DNA of 64,000 nucleotides from an uncultured Chitinophaga sp. (GCA_902168205.1 CABHOK010000002.1:186001-250000), one strand, 5' to 3'. Shown: positions 1-8,256, counted from the first letter of the stretch. Made by a program: numbers and translations. Notes: generated by a model not told the origin, from the sequence alone.

Positions 1-189
1 TGGGATATGCTCAAATGTGCACTCTGCAGTACGGAGACTTCGCACTGGGACGAGCAGAAACGCGCCGAGTATATATTCATCTTTGAAACCCTGGCCCAAC
101 TGATCGAAGCCAGCTATGCATTGGAAGGTTTGTTGGAAAAGAATCCGGAGTTATATTCTATTTGCTGTCAGATCGTTTCGAGAAAGTGA
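1..189 (+). CDS. C-terminal end of an unidentified protein (cut by window edge)
   Basis: The reading frame is open from the first base (W-D-M-L-K...) and stops with TGA at 187-189, so this is probably the tail of a longer gene rather than a 60-residue protein starting at the ATG at position 7. The visible part has four cysteines (CALC near the start, ICC near the end) and an amphipathic middle compatible with helix. I recognise no family. It is followed directly by the inverted-repeat element at about 261-381. No function can be given. Confidence 0.4.
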   Translation, partial: WDMLKCALCSTETSHWDEQKRAEYIFIFETLAQLIEASYALEGLLEKNPELYSICCQIVSRK

Positions 190-260
190 GGATATAGGGA
201 TGGTTAAGAGCGCCTAAGTAGTAAAGGCGTAGAACTGCTACTAATCACCAGTCACAGCTC

Positions 261-381
261 GAAGAGTCCGAAAGTCGGGAAGTCCGGAAGACGGGTAGTC
301 TGTACGCTGAAGTGAATCGCTATACTAAAACGCACCGTCTTCCGGACTTCCGGTCTTCTCATGCTTCCGGACTTCTTTCCG
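261..381. repeat. GC-rich inverted-repeat element (GGAAG-octamer family)
   Basis: The left arm 272-294 is nearly the reverse complement of 335-357 (21 of 23 positions, differing only at TCGG/ACCG near the outer end), with a 40-nt loop. A further partial copy of the right arm follows at 364-381. The left arm is built from octamers of the form TCCGAAAG, TCGGGAAG, TCCGGAAG. The same words recur at 17463-17548 and 21261-21277. The rest of the 190-492 gap holds nothing else I recognise. It looks like a small dispersed non-coding element that could fold into a long RNA or DNA hairpin. Confidence 0.75.
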
Positions 382-492
382 CAGAACCACTCATCCCCAA
401 ATCGCCAACACTCACATCCTCAGTCGATTTTTCGCAAAAAGAAGGCGCCCAATAACGTTGTTTCGTAAGCAGATAGCCATTATCTTTCAATC

Positions 493-1005
493 ATGAACAG
501 CAGGGTATTGGTACTTAATCAGGACAACAGCCCACTAATGGTATGCTCCGTTGAGCGTGCCTTTATTCTGGTGTTCCTCAACAAAAGTGAAATGGTGCGG
601 ACTGCCAATGGGCACAAGCTTCATTCTGTGAGCAAAAGTTATCCAATGCCATCAGTTATTCGTCTCAACCGATATGTTAACGCCCCTTACAAGGGCGTTA
701 ATCTTACCCGGCAGAATATATTCAAGCGCGACAATTACGAGTGCCAATATTGCGGCACAAAAAAGGAACTTACAATCGACCATGTCATACCCCGCGCTCG
801 CGGTGGTGGCGATACCTGGTTGAATCTTGCTACGGCCTGTAAAAAATGCAACGCCAAAAAAGGAGACTATACTCCGGAAGAGGCGAACATGCCGTTGCGC
901 AGAAAACCTCATAAACCCTCTTACTCCATTTTCCTGAAAGACCACATGAACGGTCAGGCAGGCGAGTGGGACTCTTTTCTCACAGGCCATCACGGTCATC
1001 ATTAA
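493..1005 (+). CDS. HNH endonuclease family protein
   Basis: The 170-aa protein carries a complete HNH/zinc signature: C84-Q-Y-C87, then DH at 96-97 followed by V-I-P-R-x-R-G-G, N111, and C116-K-K-C119-N120. The four cysteines form the structural zinc site and DH..N..N the beta-beta-alpha metal nuclease centre. The N-terminal 70 residues (VLVLNQDNSPL..) are the conserved leader seen in stand-alone HNH proteins common in Bacteroidota and Cyanobacteria. The C-terminus is histidine-rich (GHHGHH). The natural substrate is unknown for this family; it is not obviously tied to a restriction system or intron here. The SDR gene starts 17 nt downstream, so co-transcription is possible but functionally unexplained. 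Confidence 0.88.
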   Translation: MNSRVLVLNQDNSPLMVCSVERAFILVFLNKSEMVRTANGHKLHSVSKSYPMPSVIRLNRYVNAPYKGVNLTRQNIFKRDNYECQYCGTKKELTIDHVIPRARGGGDTWLNLATACKKCNAKKGDYTPEEANMPLRRKPHKPSYSIFLKDHMNGQAGEWDSFLTGHHGHH

Positions 1006-1022
1006 TTTTTTAATATTTATTC

Positions 1023-1799
1023 ATGTTTAGTCTTCAAAAGAAAACAGCCGCCATTACGGGCGGAGGCAGTGGCATCGGTAAAGCCGTTGCAGAAGTATTT
1101 GCGCAGCAGGGAGCTGAAGTTTTTATTCTTGATCTTAACAAAGCGGCAGCAGAAGAAGTAGCCAAGGCAATTCAGGCGAAAGGAGGCAAGGCGCATGCGT
1201 TCGCTGTGAATGTAGCAGACAACAAGCAGACAAAAGATGTTGTAGCGGCTATAGCACAACAAGCCGGTCGTGTAGATATACTCGTGAACAGTGCGGGAGT
1301 ATCGCATATAGGACGTTTGGACAATACTACGGAGGAAGATTTCGATCGTGTATTTACGGTTAACGTAAAGGGAGTATATAACATGATGCAGGCTGTTATA
1401 TTCCAGATGAAACAGCAGGGTGGTGGTGTAATTGTTAACCTCGCATCGATTGCCAGCAGTGTAGGTTTACCTGACCGCTTTGCATACTCGATGAGTAAAG
1501 GTGCTGTGCTCACCATGACATTATCGGTAGCGAAAGATTACCTGAAAGATAACATTCGTTGCAATTGTATATCGCCGGCACGCGTACATACCTCGTTCGT
1601 TGATAACTTCATTGCCAAGACTTATCCCGGACAAGAGAAAGAGATGTTCGAGAAGCTTTCCAAAACACAACCGATCGGCCGCATGGGCAAGCCGGAGGAA
1701 GTTGCAGCGTTAGCTTTATACCTTTGCTCAGACGAAGCTTCGTTTGTCACGGGCACCGACTATCCTCTGGATGGTGGCTTTATCCGCCTGAACAATTAA
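1023..1799 (+). CDS. SDR oxidoreductase, probable 2-keto-3-deoxy-L-fuconate dehydrogenase
   Basis: Classical short-chain dehydrogenase of 258 aa: glycine-rich nucleotide motif GGGSGIG at 13-19, NSAG at 89-92, catalytic Ser around 142-145, Y155-S-M-S-K159, and the C-terminal TGTDYPLDGG segment typical of NAD(H)-dependent SDRs. Acidic residues after beta-2 (LDLN) favour NAD over NADP. By position with the FAH hydrolase, lactonase, second SDR, FucP and mutarotase, it fits the oxidation of 2-keto-3-deoxy-L-fuconate to the 2,4-diketo acid in non-phosphorylative fucose catabolism. The substrate is inferred from context only; a rhamnose or other deoxysugar version of the route is possible. Confidence 0.8.
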   Translation: MFSLQKKTAAITGGGSGIGKAVAEVFAQQGAEVFILDLNKAAAEEVAKAIQAKGGKAHAFAVNVADNKQTKDVVAAIAQQAGRVDILVNSAGVSHIGRLDNTTEEDFDRVFTVNVKGVYNMMQAVIFQMKQQGGGVIVNLASIASSVGLPDRFAYSMSKGAVLTMTLSVAKDYLKDNIRCNCISPARVHTSFVDNFIAKTYPGQEKEMFEKLSKTQPIGRMGKPEEVAALALYLCSDEASFVTGTDYPLDGGFIRLNN

Positions 1800-1867
1800 T
1801 AAACCGTGAGCGTACGGATGCAGGTGTTTCTTATGCAGATCGTTTTTAGAAAACTCGCATAAAACTA

Positions 1868-1875
1868 TACATTTG
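1868..1875 (+). promoter_or_regulatory. Candidate Bacteroidota -7 box in the 1800-2065 gap
   Basis: TACATTTG matches the TAnnTTTG -7 consensus of Bacteroidota primary sigma promoters exactly. No convincing TTTG -33 element lies 17-22 bp upstream. If active it would place a start near 1882, giving the FAH gene a leader of about 180 nt. The rest of the 266-nt gap shows no other structure. Confidence 0.25.
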
Positions 1876-2065
1876 TCCTTTCGGTACGCCACTCTCTATA
1901 ACCAAATCAATTAATAACCCAAAAGAACACACGCACACGGGCCTATATTGTTGTTTGTTTGCTTATAGTCAAAATGACTAGCAGTGAATATGAGACAGCA
2001 CTATAAGAATAAATACGGTGTGCTGTGTACAGGAACTGTTTACAACTAACGTCTAATAATAAAAG

Positions 2066-2905
2066 ATGAAATTACTTCGCTTTGGTGAACCGGGCACTGA
2101 AAAACCCGGAGTACTGGTTAACAATGAAATCGTAGATGTATCTGCTTTCGGTGAAGACTTCGGTGAGAAGTTTTTTGAGACAGGTGGTGTGGCGCGTTTG
2201 CAGGAGTGGCTGAAGAAAAATACTTCATTGCCGAAGGTGGGTAAAGATGTACGGATCGGTGCTCCATTTACGCGTCCGTCAAAGATCATTTGCGTAGGAC
2301 TAAACTATACCAAGCACGCGCTGGAGTCGAAGATGGATATACCGAAGGAGCCGATCATCTTCTTCAAATCTACTACAGCATTGGTTGGACCAACCGATGA
2401 TCTGATCATCCCTCGCAACAGTACAAAAACAGACTGGGAAGTTGAGCTTGCAGTTGTTATCGGCAAGAAGGCTTCGTATGTAGAAGAGAAAGATGCTCTG
2501 GACTACGTAGCAGGTTTCTGTCTGCACAACGACTATAGCGAACGCGAGTATCAGTTGGAGCGCAACGGTCAGTGGGTAAAAGGAAAGAGCTGCGATACAT
2601 TTGCTCCGATGGGGCCTTATATAGCAACAACTGATGAGCTGCCAAACTATAACAAGCTGCACATGTGGCTGAAAGTTAACGGACAGATGATGCAGGATAA
2701 TAATACCGATGACATGATCTTTGAAGTGCCGTTCCTGGTAAGCTATATCAGCCAGTTTATGACGTTGCTTCCGGGTGATGTAATATCTACCGGTACGCCT
2801 GCAGGTGTAGGCCTCGGTTTCAAACCTCCTATATACCTGAAGAAAGGTGATGTAATCGAACTGGGTATAGAAGGTCTGGGTGAACAACGCCAGGTAGCAA
2901 AGTAA
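2066..2905 (+). CDS. Fumarylacetoacetate hydrolase family protein, probable 2,4-diketo-3-deoxy-L-fuconate hydrolase
   Basis: The 279-aa protein has the full FAH fold. A small N-terminal domain (1-70) is followed by the catalytic domain beginning KIICVGLNYTKHALES. Metal ligands are visible as E125 and E127 in DWEVELAVVIG and D156 in HNDYSERE; the active-site stretch WVKGKSCDTFAPMGPY and the closing STGTPAGVG are also present. FAH-family enzymes cleave carbon-carbon bonds of acylpyruvate-type substrates. In the fucose oxidation route this step splits the diketo acid into pyruvate and lactate. Flanked by the two SDRs and the lactonase on the same strand. Substrate is inferred from the cluster. 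Confidence 0.85.
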   Translation: MKLLRFGEPGTEKPGVLVNNEIVDVSAFGEDFGEKFFETGGVARLQEWLKKNTSLPKVGKDVRIGAPFTRPSKIICVGLNYTKHALESKMDIPKEPIIFFKSTTALVGPTDDLIIPRNSTKTDWEVELAVVIGKKASYVEEKDALDYVAGFCLHNDYSEREYQLERNGQWVKGKSCDTFAPMGPYIATTDELPNYNKLHMWLKVNGQMMQDNNTDDMIFEVPFLVSYISQFMTLLPGDVISTGTPAGVGLGFKPPIYLKKGDVIELGIEGLGEQRQVAK

Positions 2906-2962
2906 ATCTTTGCTGATTATCTGCAACGATATATAGTATTAAAGTAACACCTATAGCTATAC

Positions 2963-3790
2963 ATGCCTGCTATTGATGCGCACCAGCATTTCTGGAAATA
3001 TAGTCCGGTAAAAGATGCCTGGATTACGGATGACATGAAGATCATTCAACGCGATTTTCTCCCGGAGGATCTGGCGCCTGTGCTGAAAACCAATGGTATA
3101 GATGGATGTGTAGCAGTGCAAGCCGATCAGTCGGAAGAAGAAACCAGTTTTCTTCTTTCGCTGGCGGATAAGTATGATTTCGTAGAAGGAGTTGTAGGCT
3201 GGGTTGATCTGCGTGCCGATAATCTTGCTGAACGACTTTCCTACTTTTCAAAGTATAAAAAGCTGAAGGGGTTTCGTCATATTATACAGGGCGAGCCTGC
3301 CGGCTTTATGAGCGATCGCAAATTTATACAAGGTGTAAAGAAGCTCGCTGATTTTAATTTTACGTATGATCTGCTGCTATACCATCACCAGTTACCCGAA
3401 GCGATTCAGTTTGTGCAGCAGCTTCCGGAAGTACAGATCGTTATCGATCATCTCGCCAAACCATCTATCCGCACCGCAGATATAGCGGCCTGGAAGCGTG
3501 ATACAGCTTCGATTGCTGCATTCAAAAATATACATTGTAAACTATCGGGAATGGTAACGGAAGCCGACTGGAAGAACTGGAAGGCGAATGATTTTACTCC
3601 GTACCTCGATGTGTTATTTACTGCTTTTGGAACGGAGCGAATCCTATACGGATCAGACTGGCCCGTGTGTCTCGTGGCTGCCACGTATCAGCAGCAATTA
3701 TCGATTGCTCAAACGTATCTTTCTACATTTTCGGAGCATGAAAAGACGCTCGTGATGGGTGAAAATGCCAGGAAGTTTTATAATCTTTAG
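2963..3790 (+). CDS. Amidohydrolase, probable L-fuconolactonase (COG3618)
   Basis: 275-aa TIM-barrel metal hydrolase. The metal-binding H7-Q-H9 lies in DAHQHFW at the N-terminus, histidines follow in YHHQLPEA and IDHLAKP, and the catalytic Asp sits in LYGSDWPV near residue 233. These are hallmarks of the COG3618 sugar-lactone hydrolase group. Such enzymes open the lactone formed by an aldose dehydrogenase, here most likely L-fucono-1,5-lactone. The stop codon is only 2 nt before the next SDR gene, so the two are co-translated or at least co-transcribed. 4-sulfomuconolactone or rhamnonolactone hydrolase activity are alternatives within the family. Confidence 0.85.
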   Translation: MPAIDAHQHFWKYSPVKDAWITDDMKIIQRDFLPEDLAPVLKTNGIDGCVAVQADQSEEETSFLLSLADKYDFVEGVVGWVDLRADNLAERLSYFSKYKKLKGFRHIIQGEPAGFMSDRKFIQGVKKLADFNFTYDLLLYHHQLPEAIQFVQQLPEVQIVIDHLAKPSIRTADIAAWKRDTASIAAFKNIHCKLSGMVTEADWKNWKANDFTPYLDVLFTAFGTERILYGSDWPVCLVAATYQQQLSIAQTYLSTFSEHEKTLVMGENARKFYNL

Positions 3791-3792
3791 GC

Positions 3793-4566
3793 ATGGATTT
3801 AAATCTCAAAGACAAAATAGTTATTGTAACGGGCGGTGCGAAGGGCATTGGTGAAGGCATCGTGGAAGTATTGGCGAAAGAAGGTGCTGTGCCTGTGATC
3901 GTTGGAAGAAATGAAGCAGACAATTTAGTCACGCTCAATAAAATTTCAGGAAAAGGTTTTCAGGTAGTAGCAGAGCTTACCGATCCGCAGCAAAGTAAAG
4001 ATGCCGTTGATGCTGTACTACAAAAATATGGAAGGATAGATGGCCTGGTGAACAATGCCGGAGTAAATGATGGCGTTAACCTGGAGAACGGAAGTTACGA
4101 AGCCTTTATGGCATCGCTTCATAAAAACCTGGTACACTATTACCTTATGGCGCATTACGCATTGCCAGCATTGAAAAAATCGAAAGGATCTATCGTAAAT
4201 ATAGGTTCGAAGACTGCTGAAACGGGGCAGGGTGGTACATCTGCGTATGCCGCATCCAACGGTGGCCGCAATGCATTAACGCGCGAGTGGGCGGTTGAAT
4301 TACTGAAGTATGGTATACGTGTAAATGCTGTGATCGTAGCAGAATGCTATACTCCGCTCTATGAAAAATGGGTACAGACTTTACCGAACCCCGAAGAAAC
4401 TTTACAACGCATCACTGAAAAGATACCGCTCGGCAAACGCATGACTACTTCTGAAGAGATTGCAAATGCTGTAGCGTTTTTACTCTCCGATAAATCCAGT
4501 CACACAACCGGACAACTTATCTATGTAGACGGAGGTTATGTGCATCTCGACAGAGCACTGTCCTGA
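3793..4566 (+). CDS. SDR oxidoreductase, probable L-fucose dehydrogenase (YxxxN variant)
   Basis: The 257-aa SDR has TGGAKGIG at 13-20, NNAG at 87-90 and the active-site serine at 139. The catalytic tetrad position is Y152-A-A-S-N156, so the near-invariant lysine of the YxxxK motif is replaced by asparagine. The following GGRNALTREWAVEL and the late AECYTPLY segment are the rest of a recognisable subgroup. It begins 2 nt after the lactonase, which fits a sugar dehydrogenase producing that enzyme's lactone. The fold is intact and in frame, so the substitution looks like a subfamily feature rather than decay. Whether it is an active fucose dehydrogenase is inferred. Confidence 0.75.
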   Translation: MDLNLKDKIVIVTGGAKGIGEGIVEVLAKEGAVPVIVGRNEADNLVTLNKISGKGFQVVAELTDPQQSKDAVDAVLQKYGRIDGLVNNAGVNDGVNLENGSYEAFMASLHKNLVHYYLMAHYALPALKKSKGSIVNIGSKTAETGQGGTSAYAASNGGRNALTREWAVELLKYGIRVNAVIVAECYTPLYEKWVQTLPNPEETLQRITEKIPLGKRMTTSEEIANAVAFLLSDKSSHTTGQLIYVDGGYVHLDRALS

Positions 4567-4610
4567 GGGTCTGAAAAAATTATATAGTCACCTACAACCA
4601 AAACAATACC

Positions 4611-5867
4611 ATGCCGATCGTAAACACCGAAACTATAACCACGAGCGAGTCGGTTACCGCCAATCGTTCTTACCTCATTCCATTTATACTGGTAACAAGT
4701 TTATTTTTCCTCTGGGGACTTGCTAACATAATGAACTCTGCGCTTATCGCACATTTTCAGCCGGTGTTTGAGATCAGTCGTGCACAGGCTTTGTTGGTGG
4801 AAACTGCTTTCTATTTAGGATACTTCACCATTGCTATACCAGCAGGTTTATTCATGGAAAAGTATAGCTATAAAAAAGGTATACTCTTCGGATTGTTACT
4901 CTATGCAGGCGGTGCTTTACTATTTATACCTGCAGCCAAGCTGATGACGTTCGGTTTCTTCCTGGTAGCGCTATACGTTATTGCGAGCGGACTTGCATTC
5001 CTGGAAACAGCAGCCAATCCGTATGTAACTATATTAGGAAAACGCGAAACGGCCGTACAGCGTCTTAACCTGTCACAATCGTTTAACGGTGCCGCGCTTG
5101 TGTTCGGTCCGTGGATTGCAGGTCATTTTATATTCTCCGGTAACGAAGGAGCTATGGATACACTTGCAGCCAAGCAACAAGCTGCTGATGCCGTTATACT
5201 GCCCTATGTAATGCTCGCCGGTATAGTATTGTTTGCTGCGCTTTTGTTCTTTATAACCAAAATGCCGGAGCCTTCCAAAACATCTACCCTGCGTTTTGAC
5301 AAAAGTATATTTAAGGAACGTCACCTGATGTTCGCGGTAATAGCACAGCTTTTCTATGTAGGCGGACAGGTAGGTATATGGGGAATCACTATTAACTACG
5401 TTACCGAGTTGATTCCTGAAACAAGTAAAGAGGTTGCTTCCAAATACTATATGCTTGCCGGTACACTGTTATTCGTGTCAGGCCGGTTTTTAGGAACGTT
5501 CTTTATGACATATATAAAAGATCACAAGCTGTTGACTATATATGCAGCGATTACGTCATCCCTGTGTGTTGTTGGCATTTTTGCACACGGTGAAATAGCG
5601 GTTTACGCCCTGTTGGCAACCAACTTCTTTATGTCGATCATGTTCCCGACTATATTTGGTTTGGGAGTTCGTAATCTTGGTGAGTCAACCAAACTCGGTT
5701 CATCGCTTATTATCATGTCCATTGTGGGGGGCGCGATTCTGCCTCCGTTAATGGGTGTATTTGCTGATACTATAGGTATACAGCAATCGTTGATTATTCC
5801 TGCGTTATCGTTCCTGGTAGTACTGTTCTACGGAGCGAACGGTTATAAATTGAATCACGCCAAATAA
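4611..5867 (+). CDS. fucP: L-fucose:H+ symporter FucP-type MFS transporter
   Basis: 418-aa major facilitator protein with about twelve hydrophobic segments. It begins after a short polar N-terminus with the FucP-like stretch FLWGLANIMNSALI, followed by FYLGYFTIAIPAGLFMEK and the long central loop near residue 220. Length and motifs match the FHS (fucose-glucose-galactose-H+ symporter) family. It imports the sugar across the inner membrane and supplies the oxidation enzymes encoded immediately upstream and the mutarotase 2 nt downstream. Specificity between fucose, rhamnose and related sugars cannot be read from the sequence with certainty. Confidence 0.88.
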   Translation: MPIVNTETITTSESVTANRSYLIPFILVTSLFFLWGLANIMNSALIAHFQPVFEISRAQALLVETAFYLGYFTIAIPAGLFMEKYSYKKGILFGLLLYAGGALLFIPAAKLMTFGFFLVALYVIASGLAFLETAANPYVTILGKRETAVQRLNLSQSFNGAALVFGPWIAGHFIFSGNEGAMDTLAAKQQAADAVILPYVMLAGIVLFAALLFFITKMPEPSKTSTLRFDKSIFKERHLMFAVIAQLFYVGGQVGIWGITINYVTELIPETSKEVASKYYMLAGTLLFVSGRFLGTFFMTYIKDHKLLTIYAAITSSLCVVGIFAHGEIAVYALLATNFFMSIMFPTIFGLGVRNLGESTKLGSSLIIMSIVGGAILPPLMGVFADTIGIQQSLIIPALSFLVVLFYGANGYKLNHAK

Positions 5868-5869
5868 AG

Positions 5870-6208
5870 ATGAAGCGCTATAGCCTTGCACTTGATTTAA
5901 AAGATGATCCTCAACTCATAGCTGAGTATGAGGATCATCATAAAAAAGTCTGGCCAGAAATACTGAAGAGCATTCGCGATGCTGGTATAGATTCCATGGA
6001 AATATACCGTACAGGCAACCGCCTTTTCATGATCATGGAAGTAAACGATACCTTTTCATTCGAGAAGAAATCCAAAGCCGACAGTACCAACCCTAAGGTA
6101 CAAGCCTGGGAAGCGCTGATGTGGAAATACCAGCAGCCCCTCCCGGTAGCCAAACCCGGAGAGAAATGGATCATCATGGAAAAGATCTTCGAATTGCCCG
6201 CTCGTTAG
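5870..6208 (+). CDS. L-rhamnose/L-fucose mutarotase (RhaM family, COG3254)
   Basis: The 112-aa protein has the whole RhaM ferredoxin-like fold: start RYSLALDLKDD, the conserved EDHHKKVWPEI helix containing the catalytic His, MEIYRTGNRLFMIME, and the C-terminal tail PGEKWIIMEKIFEL. These enzymes interconvert the alpha and beta anomers of 6-deoxysugars. Adjacent to FucP with a 2-nt gap, it would supply the anomer used by the dehydrogenase. Members of COG3254 act on both rhamnose and fucose; the neighbours favour fucose. Confidence 0.88.
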   Translation: MKRYSLALDLKDDPQLIAEYEDHHKKVWPEILKSIRDAGIDSMEIYRTGNRLFMIMEVNDTFSFEKKSKADSTNPKVQAWEALMWKYQQPLPVAKPGEKWIIMEKIFELPAR

Positions 6209-6212
6209 TATA

Positions 6213-6220
6213 TACCTTTG
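6213..6220 (+). promoter_or_regulatory. Candidate -7 promoter box for the beta-propeller gene
   Basis: TACCTTTG is an exact TAnnTTTG match; a TTG at 6194-6196 lies 16 bp upstream, slightly closer than the usual -33 spacing. A transcript would start near 6227 and reach the preferred ATG at 6349 after a leader of about 120 nt. Confidence 0.35.
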
Positions 6221-6348
6221 TGTCTCCTCCATGATTTCCTTTGTGCCATGGATTTAAAGTTACTTGTTGCTAAAAAATAACGTTGCCCATTATGGAATCT
6301 TCTTCCCCATTGCATCTTATTCTCAGAAACGGATTAACCTGTTTATCC

Positions 6349-7494
6349 ATGAACAAAACACAAATATTATCGGCAGCCATGGTAATCGTAACATTACATG
6401 CAAACGCACAAAGATGGCTCTCCGTAGGAGGAGGCATTTTGCTTAAAGAGAAACCGGAGGAGACCGAAGTAAAGATCAATGTCGTGCGAGATGATGAGCC
6501 AGAACCGGCTCGCGGCAATGGAACCATCAAAGCCCTCGCAGTTTACAACGGAGCGCTCTACGCAGCAGGCGTATTTAAAATGGCAGGAGGCAAACCTGCT
6601 AACAACATCGCCCGCTGGGATGGAAAAACATGGTCGCCTGTAGATATAGGTATAGATGGCATCGTCATGTCACTATATGTATACAAGAATGAGCTCTATG
6701 CCGGAGGACTTTTTGATAAAGCAGGAAACACATCTGTAAAAAATATAGCGCGCTGGAATGGCAAAACATGGCTACCCGTGGGAGCGGGCATCAATAGTGA
6801 AGTAGCGGTTCTGCAGGTATATAAAGATGAACTCTATGCAGCCGGAAGTTTTACAGAAGCCGGTAACAAACCGGCCAAAGGTATAGCACGGTGGAATGGT
6901 AAAACATGGTCGGGAGCTGGAGCGGGCGTACCCAATGATATATACGCGTTAACCGAGTACAAAGGTGAGCTCTATGCCGGCGGTACGTTTGTACTGGATG
7001 AACAACGCCAGAATTACACAAGCAACCTGCTGAAATGGAATGGCAAAAGCTGGACAGGCGTTGCTGGCTTTAACGGTGCTATAACAAGTCTGGCAGTGAA
7101 TAAAGATAAACTTTGCGTGAGCGGATATTTTAGCCATGCAAACAATACAACGAATGTATCGATGGTGGCAGAGACCGATGGCAAGCATTGGACATCCGTT
7201 GGAAAGGAACCGATAGGATATTATGTAAACCGTGCACGCACTGCTGTACATGTATTATTCTCGTACAATGATTTACTCTATGCCGGTGGCGATTTTGTAA
7301 GTGCACAAAGTAAACCAGCTAATAGTATAGCCAGCTTTAACGGAACAGGATGGACAGCATCCGGTACGGGCGTTGACGGCTCGGTAGGTACATTTGCTGT
7401 ATACAATGGCGAATTATATGCCGGAGGATCCTTTATCAATGCCGGCAATGATGTAGTAAACGGCATTGCCCGTTTGAGCATGGATTCGAAATAG
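6349..7494 (+). CDS. Secreted repeat protein, probable beta-propeller
   Basis: I start the gene at the ATG at 6349 (381 aa), because MNKTQILSAAMVIVTLHANA-Q is a clean signal peptide; the 22 residues upstream in frame would bury it. The mature protein consists of about seven repeats of roughly 45 residues. Each has YNGxLYAGGxF...NxIARWNGKxW: IARWDGKTWSPV, IARWNGKTWLPV, IARWNGKTWSGA, LLKWNGKSWTGV, then a degenerate TDGKHWTSV and IASFNGTGWTAS. This pattern is typical of a kelch/NHL-like propeller. No enzymatic motif, lipobox or T9SS sorting domain is visible, so it is probably periplasmic. Function unknown. Confidence 0.7.
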   Translation: MNKTQILSAAMVIVTLHANAQRWLSVGGGILLKEKPEETEVKINVVRDDEPEPARGNGTIKALAVYNGALYAAGVFKMAGGKPANNIARWDGKTWSPVDIGIDGIVMSLYVYKNELYAGGLFDKAGNTSVKNIARWNGKTWLPVGAGINSEVAVLQVYKDELYAAGSFTEAGNKPAKGIARWNGKTWSGAGAGVPNDIYALTEYKGELYAGGTFVLDEQRQNYTSNLLKWNGKSWTGVAGFNGAITSLAVNKDKLCVSGYFSHANNTTNVSMVAETDGKHWTSVGKEPIGYYVNRARTAVHVLFSYNDLLYAGGDFVSAQSKPANSIASFNGTGWTASGTGVDGSVGTFAVYNGELYAGGSFINAGNDVVNGIARLSMDSK

Positions 7495-7519
7495 AATTAA
7501 CGGATAATTATACATCACG

Positions 7520-7556
7520 ATAACCTCTGTGCGTGGAGCATCAGAGGTTATTTTTT
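7520..7556 (+). terminator. Rho-independent terminator after the propeller gene
   Basis: Perfect 10-bp stem ATAACCTCTG (7520-7529) with CAGAGGTTAT (7542-7551), a 12-nt loop, then six T. It separates the propeller gene from the TetR-fabF unit. Confidence 0.85.
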
Positions 7557-7621
7557 GCTGTCCAAAGACTTGTTGAATGGATTTTATCGTGCTCATTATC
7601 AGTGGATAAGAATAGTTATTT

Positions 7622-7651
7622 GTAAAAATATACCAATTGGTATATTTTTAC
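7622..7651. promoter_or_regulatory. 30-bp perfect palindrome, probable TetR operator
   Basis: A perfect dyad of 15 nt per arm, centred between 7636 and 7637, with core ATATACCAATTGGTATAT, ends 7 nt before the TetR start codon. TetR-family repressors typically bind such dyads and autoregulate. A NemR-like ACC..GGT core is consistent with the regulator's C-terminal similarity. The site should control both the regulator and the fabF gene behind it. Confidence 0.8.
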
Positions 7652-7658
7652 GGCCAAT

Positions 7659-8249
7659 ATGACCAAGGGCGAACGCACCCGGCAACACATTATCGAAAAA
7701 ACAGCGCCTCTCTTTAACAAGAAAGGGTTTGATGGAACATCATTGTCGGATCTTACGGAGACAACCGGACTTACAAAAGGCGCACTCTATGGTAATTTTG
7801 CTGACAAGGATGAGATCGCGTTGGAAGCATTCAAATACTCCATCCAAAAAGTAAAAGAGGTAGCACGGGCAAAAGTAGCCAAAGCCGATACATGCAAGAA
7901 GCAATTGTTTGCACTTTTTGATTTCTACGGTGAGTATGTGTTCGATCCGCCTATACCGGGTGGATGTCCCATGCTAAATATGGCAATTGAAGCTGATGAC
8001 CACCGTACGGCTATGCGCAAAGTGGTAACGAAAGAATTGATGGACACCATAAGCTTTATAACATCACTGATAGAAAATGGTATAAAAGCAGGCGAATTCA
8101 AAAAAGATACTAAATCAAGCGAAATTGCTTACACGCTCTTTTGTTCTATAGAAGGAGCGCTTATGTTTGCGCGCGTGGAAAAATCAGACGAACCGATGAA
8201 GATCATCATTCGTCATTGCAAGAACTTAATTAATCAAATAAGTAAATAA
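7659..8249 (+). CDS. TetR/AcrR family transcriptional repressor (NemR-like)
   Basis: The 196-aa protein has a canonical N-terminal TetR helix-turn-helix (residues about 5-50: RTRQHIIEKTAPLFNKKGFD, then LTKGALYGNFADKDEI). A C-terminal ligand domain contains GGCPMLNMAIEADD near residue 105, a segment shared with NemR-type repressors, where the cysteine can matter for electrophile sensing. It lies directly behind a perfect 30-bp palindrome and 7 nt ahead of fabF, so it almost certainly regulates itself and the ketosynthase. The ligand is unknown; a fatty-acid-related or reactive electrophile signal is a reasonable guess. Confidence 0.88.
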   Translation: MTKGERTRQHIIEKTAPLFNKKGFDGTSLSDLTETTGLTKGALYGNFADKDEIALEAFKYSIQKVKEVARAKVAKADTCKKQLFALFDFYGEYVFDPPIPGGCPMLNMAIEADDHRTAMRKVVTKELMDTISFITSLIENGIKAGEFKKDTKSSEIAYTLFCSIEGALMFARVEKSDEPMKIIIRHCKNLINQISK

Positions 8250-8256
8250 AAGAAGT

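Noticed and set aside
261-381. CRISPR-like repeated GGAAGTCC units
   Set aside because: Units are contiguous and inverted with no unique spacers of constant length, and no cas gene is present; they form a hairpin element.
4538-4726. 62-aa open frame overlapping the SDR and fucP starts
   Set aside because: Out of frame with both real genes and without recognisable features.
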